From the NCBI GenBank assembly GCA_905215945.1, contig CAJMRZ010000033.1:1-11084 (forward strand): DNA of 11,084 bases, written 5' to 3'. Source of the DNA: an uncultured bacterium. GTDB lineage: Bacteria; Actinomycetota; Coriobacteriia; Coriobacteriales; Coriobacteriaceae. Positions 6,556-11,084 of the stretch are shown in pieces. The translations under genes and the position numbers were made by a program. The notes beneath the pieces are model-generated. The model was not told the DNA's origin. It ran no database searches and saw only the letters and a program-made list of their open reading frames with translations. Within the stretch, counting starts at the first letter, position 1. Each line of letters starts with the position of its first letter.

Positions 6556-7704
6556 GTGTCGGAAAATAGGGATTACTACGAGGTACTTGGCGTCGACAAG
6601 GATGCCGATGCGCGGACGATTAAGCGCGCGTTTCTAAAGAAGGCCCGTACCGTACACCCGGACGTTTCGGACGACCCCGAGGCCGAGGCCAAGTTCAAGG
6701 AGCTCAACGAAGCCTATTCCGTTCTTTCCGATGAGCAGAAGCGTGCTAACTATGACCGTTACGGCACTGCCGACGGCCCCGGTGGCTCCGGCTACGTCGA
6801 TATCAACGATATCTTTGGTGGCATGGGCATGGACGACTTGTTCTCGTCGTTCTTTGGCGGCGGTGCCGGCGGTGGCGCCCGCAGCCGTCGCGAGCGCCGC
6901 CGGGGTCGCGATATGGCCATCTCCCTTTCGGTGACGCTCGAGGAGGCGGCACTCGGCTGCAAAAAGACAATCAGCTATGACCGCCTTGCTCCTTGCGAGG
7001 ACTGCAATGGCACCGGTAGGGCAGAGGGCGCACAGGAAAAGCAGTGCGGCCGCTGCCACGGTACGGGCTACGTCACGACGGTTCAGCGTTCGTTCCTGGG
7101 CCAGGTTCAGTCTTCCTCGCCTTGCCCTGACTGCCATGGCGAGGGCACGGTTATCGACCATCCCTGCGAGACCTGCGACGGTCAGGGCCGCACGCCTTCG
7201 CACGAAAAGATCGACATCGATATTCCCGCCGGCGTTTCGACCGGTCGCCAGCTGCGTGTGAGCGGCTTTGGCGAGGCCGGCCTTCGCGGCGAGCCTTCGG
7301 GCGACCTGATTGTCAACGTGCGCGTTGCCGACCACGAGCGCTTTAAGCGCAACGGCGACGACCTGTACCTGGTGAGTGATATCTCGATTGCGCAGGCTGC
7401 GCTCGGCTGCGAGATCGAGGTCGAGGGTATTATGCCCGACGAGGTCGTTAAGGTGACGGTTCCCGCCGGCGCCCAGTACGGCGACACCGTGAGCGTCAAT
7501 AATTACGGCATGCCGCGCATTGGGGGTGGCGGTTCGCGTGGTCGCCTGATCGTGCAACTGCGCGTGGTCGTTCCCACCAATCTTTCCAATAAGCAGCGCG
7601 AGCTGCTCCGTGCTTTTGCCGATGAGATGGGCGATGACGTCGCTTCCGGTAAGAAGTCGGTGACCGACCGTATCAAGAGTGCCCTCGACGATATCCTCGA
7701 TTAA
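6556..7704 (+). CDS. dnaJ: Molecular chaperone DnaJ (type I Hsp40)
   Basis: DnaJ delivers unfolded clients to DnaK and stimulates its ATPase in the cytoplasm. The 382-residue protein has the full type I layout: J domain with HPD at 34-36, a Gly/Phe-rich linker with DIFGGMGMDDLFSSFFGGG and a basic RSRRERRRGR patch, the first client-binding domain, four zinc motifs at Cys147/150, 164/167, 190/193 and 204/207, then both client-binding domains and a C-terminal helix (NKQRELLRAFADEMG). The GTG at 6556 is chosen because AAGGA (6544-6548) sits 7 bases upstream and MSENRDYYEVLGV is a normal DnaJ start; the frame is open back to a TTG at 6490 without support. It is followed immediately by mtaB. It complements the truncated membrane paralogue upstream, to which its J domain is clearly similar. 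Confidence 0.96.
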   Translation: MSENRDYYEVLGVDKDADARTIKRAFLKKARTVHPDVSDDPEAEAKFKELNEAYSVLSDEQKRANYDRYGTADGPGGSGYVDINDIFGGMGMDDLFSSFFGGGAGGGARSRRERRRGRDMAISLSVTLEEAALGCKKTISYDRLAPCEDCNGTGRAEGAQEKQCGRCHGTGYVTTVQRSFLGQVQSSSPCPDCHGEGTVIDHPCETCDGQGRTPSHEKIDIDIPAGVSTGRQLRVSGFGEAGLRGEPSGDLIVNVRVADHERFKRNGDDLYLVSDISIAQAALGCEIEVEGIMPDEVVKVTVPAGAQYGDTVSVNNYGMPRIGGGGSRGRLIVQLRVVVPTNLSNKQRELLRAFADEMGDDVASGKKSVTDRIKSALDDILD

Positions 7705-7713
7705 GGAGCCCGC

Positions 7714-9006
7714 GTGCTCGCACCCCATATTTCCGTCGTCAACCTCGGCTGCCGTGTCAACCGGGTTGAGTCTGACCGTATCACTGCCGATCTTATGCGC
7801 TTGGGCTTTGCTATTGTGGAGCCCCAGGATGCCGATCTGATCGTCATTAACACTTGTGCCGTTACGGGCGAGGCCGAGGCCAAGACCCGTAAGGCCGTCC
7901 GTCATGCGCTGGCCCATCCAAACGAGCCCTATGTGGTCGTGACCGGATGCGTGGTCAATTTGCATCCCGAGGAGCTGTCGGAGCTTTCGGATCGCGTGAT
8001 TGCCGAGCCGTCCAAGATAGATGTCGCCGAACGTGTATGCGAGGTGCTGGGCGTTGAGTCCGATAGCGTTCCCGCCTGCAGCGATGGCGAGGTGGTCGAT
8101 GCGCTCGGTCGCTCTCGCCTTGGCGTGAAGATTCAGGATGGCTGCAACCATCGCTGCACCTATTGCATTGTGTGGAAGGCGCGCGGCCCCGAGCGCTCCG
8201 TGCCCGTCGAGTCCGTGCTCGAGCAAGTTCGCGAGGCCCAGGAGGCCGGCGTGCCCGAGGTGGTGCTGACCGGTGTGAACCTGGGTGCCTACGATGGCAA
8301 GAGCGCGACCGACGAACATGTCGAAATCGATGAGCTGCTCGAGGCCATCATGGAGCGCACGTCTATTCCGCATGTGCGCATTTCCTCGGTCGAGCCCATG
8401 GATATCTCCGAGCGCCTGCTTAAGGTTATGGCGCGCTACCCGCAGCGTATCGCCCCGTTTTTGCACCTGCCCGTGCAGTCCGGCTGCACCAGGACACTGC
8501 ATCGCATGGGCCGTCCCTATAGTGCGGAGGCCTTTGAGGACACGGTGCGTATGATTCGCGCCAATCTGCCGCTGGCGTCACTTTCTTGCGACGTTATTGT
8601 CGGCTTCCCCGGCGAGACGGACGAGGAGTTCGAGGAGTCGCTGGCGCTGTGCCGCCGTGTGGGTTTCTCGCGTATGCACGTGTTCCGCTACAGCAAGCGT
8701 CCCGGTACCCTTGCTGCCGACATGCCCGACCAGGTGCCACCCGAGGTTATGGCCGAGCGCAGCCGCCGTATGCGGGCCGCCGCGCAGGAGCTCGCTATTG
8801 CCGACGCTCGTCGTCGCGTGGGCACTGTCGAGCGTGCCGTGCTCGAGTATGGTGACAACCTGACGCTCGGTTCGTTCCATCATGCCCGTCTTGACGATAC
8901 CTGTGGACTTACAGCCCCGTGCCTGCTCGATGTTGCTATCATCGGAGTCGATGATTCCGGCTTGGTCCATGCACGCAGGGAGGTTCATGGAAGCCTCGAA
9001 GATTAG
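7714..9006 (+). CDS. mtaB: tRNA t6A37 methylthiotransferase MtaB
   Basis: MtaB is a radical SAM enzyme that adds a methylthio group to N6-threonylcarbamoyladenosine at tRNA position 37, giving ms2t6A. The 430-residue product has the N-terminal methylthiotransferase domain with the three cluster cysteines Cys13 (LGCRVN), Cys48 (NTCAVT) and Cys79 (VTGCVV). The radical SAM CxxxCxxC is at Cys144, Cys148 and Cys151 (QDGCNHRCTYC), and LTGVNLGAY and PVQSGCTRTLHRM follow. The last 60 or so residues fit a TRAM-like RNA-binding region. The LTGVNLGAY and LGCRVNRVE forms favour MtaB over MiaB or RimO. GTG 7714 is supported by AAGGAG (7703-7708), which overlaps the dnaJ stop. The dnaJ-mtaB pairing is common in Gram-positive bacteria. 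phoH overlaps its end by 20 bases. Confidence 0.93.
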   Translation: MLAPHISVVNLGCRVNRVESDRITADLMRLGFAIVEPQDADLIVINTCAVTGEAEAKTRKAVRHALAHPNEPYVVVTGCVVNLHPEELSELSDRVIAEPSKIDVAERVCEVLGVESDSVPACSDGEVVDALGRSRLGVKIQDGCNHRCTYCIVWKARGPERSVPVESVLEQVREAQEAGVPEVVLTGVNLGAYDGKSATDEHVEIDELLEAIMERTSIPHVRISSVEPMDISERLLKVMARYPQRIAPFLHLPVQSGCTRTLHRMGRPYSAEAFEDTVRMIRANLPLASLSCDVIVGFPGETDEEFEESLALCRRVGFSRMHVFRYSKRPGTLAADMPDQVPPEVMAERSRRMRAAAQELAIADARRRVGTVERAVLEYGDNLTLGSFHHARLDDTCGLTAPCLLDVAIIGVDDSGLVHARREVHGSLED

Positions 9007-9973
9007 ACTTACCGTTCCCGAGGGAATTGATCCCTCGTGCGTTTTGGGCGCCGGCGACGGCGTCCTTCGTGCGCTCGAGAGCTTGGTTCGCGCCCACGTG
9101 GTCGCCCGTGGCGATAGCATCGCCGTGAGCGGCGACCCGGACGAGGTCGAACTCGTGGCGCGCTTTTTCGAGCACGCTTTTCGCGAGGCGGCCGCCGGAC
9201 GCACGCTGTCTGCCGACGATGTCTCTCGCTGCCTGGCCGTATTGCGCGACGGTGAGCACGAGGCTACGTCGCTTCGCGATGATGTGCTGCTTTCGCATCG
9301 CGGTCGCGTCATTCGCCCCAAGACGCTCGGTCAAAAGCGCTATGTGGATGCCATCCGCTCGCATACCATCACGTTTGGCCTGGGTCCTGCCGGTACCGGT
9401 AAGACCTATCTGGCCATGGCGCTCGCCGTTGCCGCGCTCAAGCGTCACGAGGTGGGCCGTCTGATCTTGACGCGTCCGGTTGTCGAGGCGGGGGAGAACC
9501 TGGGTTTTTTGCCCGGTACCCTTGAGGAAAAGATCGACCCCTACATGCGTCCGCTCTACGACGCCCTTTTTGACATGATGGATCGCGAGCGCACCGATGA
9601 GCTTATGGAGCGTGGCGTGATCGAGATCGCCCCGCTTGCCTACATGCGCGGCCGCACGCTGAGCGATGCCTTTGTGGTGCTCGACGAGGCGCAAAATACC
9701 ACGCCCGAGCAGATGAAGATGTTCCTGACGCGCTTGGGCTTTAACTCCAAGTTCGTGATTACCGGCGACCTGAGCCAGCGTGACCTGGTGGGTCGTCGTG
9801 GCGGTCTTGCCGACGTTGAGCAGATTTTGGGCCGTGTCGACGATGTCGCATTTTCTCACCTCGAGCGTGCCGACGTGGTACGCCATGCCTTGGTGGGGCG
9901 TATCGTCGAGGCATACGATGCTTATGATGATGTACGCGAGAAGCGCGTGCGCGACCGAAAGGAGTCCCGTTGA
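8987..9973 (+). CDS. phoH: PhoH family ATPase (YbeZ type)
   Basis: PhoH-like proteins are P-loop ATPases related to the nucleotide-binding half of superfamily 1 helicases. They often sit beside ybeY and are linked to RNA metabolism and stress; the exact activity is not settled. The 328-residue product has an N-terminal region of about 100 residues, then HRGRVIRPKTLGQKRYVDAI, Walker A GPAGTGKT (133-140), RPVVEAGE, the Walker B with DEAQN (Asp233-Glu234) and QMKMFLTRLG, and the GDLSQRDL motif. The ATG at 8987 has GGGAGG (8978-8983) just 3 bases upstream, a short spacing. An in-frame ATG at 8969 would add MHAGRF but lacks a ribosome site. Both overlap the mtaB end, suggesting translational coupling. 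Confidence 0.93.
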   Translation: MEASKIRLTVPEGIDPSCVLGAGDGVLRALESLVRAHVVARGDSIAVSGDPDEVELVARFFEHAFREAAAGRTLSADDVSRCLAVLRDGEHEATSLRDDVLLSHRGRVIRPKTLGQKRYVDAIRSHTITFGLGPAGTGKTYLAMALAVAALKRHEVGRLILTRPVVEAGENLGFLPGTLEEKIDPYMRPLYDALFDMMDRERTDELMERGVIEIAPLAYMRGRTLSDAFVVLDEAQNTTPEQMKMFLTRLGFNSKFVITGDLSQRDLVGRRGGLADVEQILGRVDDVAFSHLERADVVRHALVGRIVEAYDAYDDVREKRVRDRKESR

Positions 9974-10479
9974 GTGTATTGATCAGCAACGATGCCGAGC
10001 TCGATACGCTGCTTGACGCGCTGGAGGTGGAGCACATCTGCGAGGTCGTGCTTGCCGCCGAGGGCGTTGAGCGTGAAGTCGAGATTTCCCTTTCGTATGT
10101 CGACGAGGACGAGATGCACGAGCTCAACCACGAGTGGCGCGGTATCGACCGCACCACCGATGTCCTCTCGTTTGAATGCGACTCGGCCTTTGACGAGGAT
10201 ATTCCCGCCGACGAGACGCTCGAGCTCGGCGATATCATCTTGGCCCCGGAGGTCATTGCCCGTCAGGCCCCCGGCTTTGGCAATAGCCCTGCCGACGAGT
10301 GCCGCCTGATGCTCGTGCATGGCATGCTGCACCTGCTGGGGTATGACCATATCGAGGACGACGAGGCCGAGGTCATGGAGGCCCGCGAGGACGCCATCCT
10401 GCGCGATCTGGCGCTCGAGCGCGGCGAGGACCCCAAGCTGGTCCACGTCGGCCCCATCACCAACCACGCCCACGACTAG
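9970..10479 (+). CDS. ybeY: Endoribonuclease / rRNA maturation factor YbeY
   Basis: YbeY is a zinc metalloprotein required for 16S rRNA 3' end maturation and 70S ribosome quality control. The 169-residue product carries the diagnostic HGMLHLLGYDH with zinc-binding His117, His121 and His127, the conserved Arg57 and TDVLSF (63-68). The start is a TTG at 9970 whose last bases overlap the phoH stop (TTGA), with AAAGGAG (9958-9964) 5 bases upstream. It gives MSVLISNDAE. The rare start and overlap suggest expression tied to phoH. Many acidic residues occur in the final third (EDDEAEVMEAREDA). Its neighbours phoH, dgkA and era are the standard partners. Confidence 0.95.
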   Translation: MSVLISNDAELDTLLDALEVEHICEVVLAAEGVEREVEISLSYVDEDEMHELNHEWRGIDRTTDVLSFECDSAFDEDIPADETLELGDIILAPEVIARQAPGFGNSPADECRLMLVHGMLHLLGYDHIEDDEAEVMEAREDAILRDLALERGEDPKLVHVGPITNHAHD

Positions 10480-10488
10480 GAGCCGTCT

Positions 10489-10866
10489 ATGATTCCCGGA
10501 TCGAACAAGGACCATCCGTCCTTCTTAAAGTCGTTCTCCTATGCCATGGAGGGCTTCGTCACCGCCGTCAAGACCGAGCGCAACATTAAGGTCATGCTCG
10601 TTGCGGGCGTGTGCACCGTCGTTGCCGGCTGCATCGTGGGGCTCGACATTGCCGAGTGGGCCACGATTATCATCTGTTGCGGCCTGGTGATTCACGGCGA
10701 GCTGTGCAACACCGCCATGGAGGCGATCGTCGACCTGGCGACCCAGGAGCTCCATCCGTTGGCCAAGCGTGCGAAGGACATCGCCGCCGCCTCTGTATAC
10801 GTTCTTTCCATCACCGCCGCGATTGTGGGATTGCTGGTATTTGCCCACGCACTCGACTTTATTTAG
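10489..10866 (+). CDS. dgkA: Diacylglycerol/undecaprenol kinase, DgkA family
   Basis: Small integral membrane kinase. Gram-positive members mainly phosphorylate undecaprenol to recycle the cell-wall lipid carrier, while proteobacterial members use diacylglycerol; the first is more likely here. The 125-residue protein has the family length. A short amphipathic N-terminal part precedes three membrane helices (about 35-52, 54-70, 99-122). Active-site residues are visible as Glu30-Arg-Asn, then GELCNTAMEAIVD with Glu71, Asn74, Glu78 and Asp82, and HPLAKRAKD with Lys96-Asp97. The ATG at 10489 has AGGAG (10478-10482) 6 bases upstream, overlapping the ybeY stop. The ybeY-dgkA-era order is widespread in Gram-positive bacteria. 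Confidence 0.94.
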   Translation: MIPGSNKDHPSFLKSFSYAMEGFVTAVKTERNIKVMLVAGVCTVVAGCIVGLDIAEWATIIICCGLVIHGELCNTAMEAIVDLATQELHPLAKRAKDIAAASVYVLSITAAIVGLLVFAHALDFI

Positions 10867-10878
10867 AAAGGGATTTCC

Positions 10879-11084
10879 ATGTCCGACACTATGCAGCCTA
10901 TCGATGAAACTCTGGATGACGAGTCCCTGGATGCGGTGGATACCGAAGCGGCCGAGGCATACGAGGAGATCGAGGAGTTCGACCCGTTTGAGGGCATGAG
11001 CGACGAGGAACTCGACGCCCTGTGCGACGAGGACGATAGCCTCGTGGGCTTTGGCGACGTTGAGCCCGGTTTCCGCAGCGGCTT
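10879..11084 (+). CDS. era: Probable GTPase Era, 5' part with acidic extension
   Basis: Era is a GTPase with a KH domain that binds the 3' end of 16S rRNA during 30S assembly. Only 68 codons are visible and the window ends before any G motif. The identification rests on GFRSG at 64-68, which matches the FKSGF start just ahead of the Era P-loop, and on position after ybeY-dgkA. The ATG at 10879 has AAAGGGA (10867-10873) 5 bases upstream and lies 12 bases after the dgkA stop. Preceding GFRSG are 63 extra residues of unusual composition: counting through Gly68, 26 of 68 are Asp or Glu, with one Arg and no Lys. Era usually starts only a few residues before this motif. The alternative is a different small acidic protein, but the frame is open to the window end. 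Confidence 0.72.
   Translation, partial: MSDTMQPIDETLDDESLDAVDTEAAEAYEEIEEFDPFEGMSDEELDALCDEDDSLVGFGDVEPGFRSG

Noticed and set aside
8882..8986. Upstream in-frame starts for phoH
   Set aside because: They run inside mtaB without ribosome-binding sites and translate to residues not expected in PhoH; 8987 follows GGGAGG and gives MEASKIRLTVPEG.

Overview
The window is a compact run of chromosomal housekeeping genes, all on the + strand, from a GC-rich bacterium. The proteins, the frequent GTG/TTG starts and the gene order suggest an actinobacterium of class Coriobacteriia, perhaps Collinsella-like. This placement is inference from style and order, not from a marker match. No tRNA, rRNA, insertion sequence, CRISPR array, integrase or phage gene was seen. 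No gene-free stretch exceeds 300 bases; the longest is the 133-base holA-rpsT gap.

Layout. (1) 1-721: 3' part of holA, the clamp-loader delta subunit. (2) 722-1217: rpsT (ribosomal protein S20) with its own extended -10 promoter, a leader holding a duplicated ribosome-binding site, and a strong intrinsic terminator. (3) 1205-5312: lepA, dusB and hemW, separated by 4 and 2 bases. They appear to start from a promoter placed so that the lepA message would be leaderless. (4) 5314-6474: an unusual J-domain protein that keeps the J domain, zinc fingers and first client-binding domain of DnaJ but ends in about three membrane helices. (5) 6504-11084: canonical dnaJ, mtaB, phoH, ybeY, dgkA and the start of a probable era. 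These are overlapping or tightly spaced with clear Shine-Dalgarno sequences, consistent with one operon.

How they fit together. Most genes serve translation and ribosome quality: S20, the EF-4 GTPase, tRNA dihydrouridine and ms2t6A modification, YbeY and Era in rRNA maturation, and PhoH beside YbeY. DnaJ and its membrane-bound paralogue add protein folding, HemW is a heme chaperone family protein, and DgkA/UdpK recycles a lipid carrier. The blocks holA-rpsT-lepA-hemW, dnaJ-mtaB and phoH-ybeY-dgkA-era match familiar Gram-positive order.

What stands out: the membrane-anchored DnaJ paralogue in the hemW-dnaJ interval where hrcA often sits; a 60-odd residue, strongly acidic extension ahead of Era; a shared GCTYGGGTA element overlapping the -10 box of three promoters; and the duplicated Shine-Dalgarno of rpsT. 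No wholly new multi-gene system is evident.
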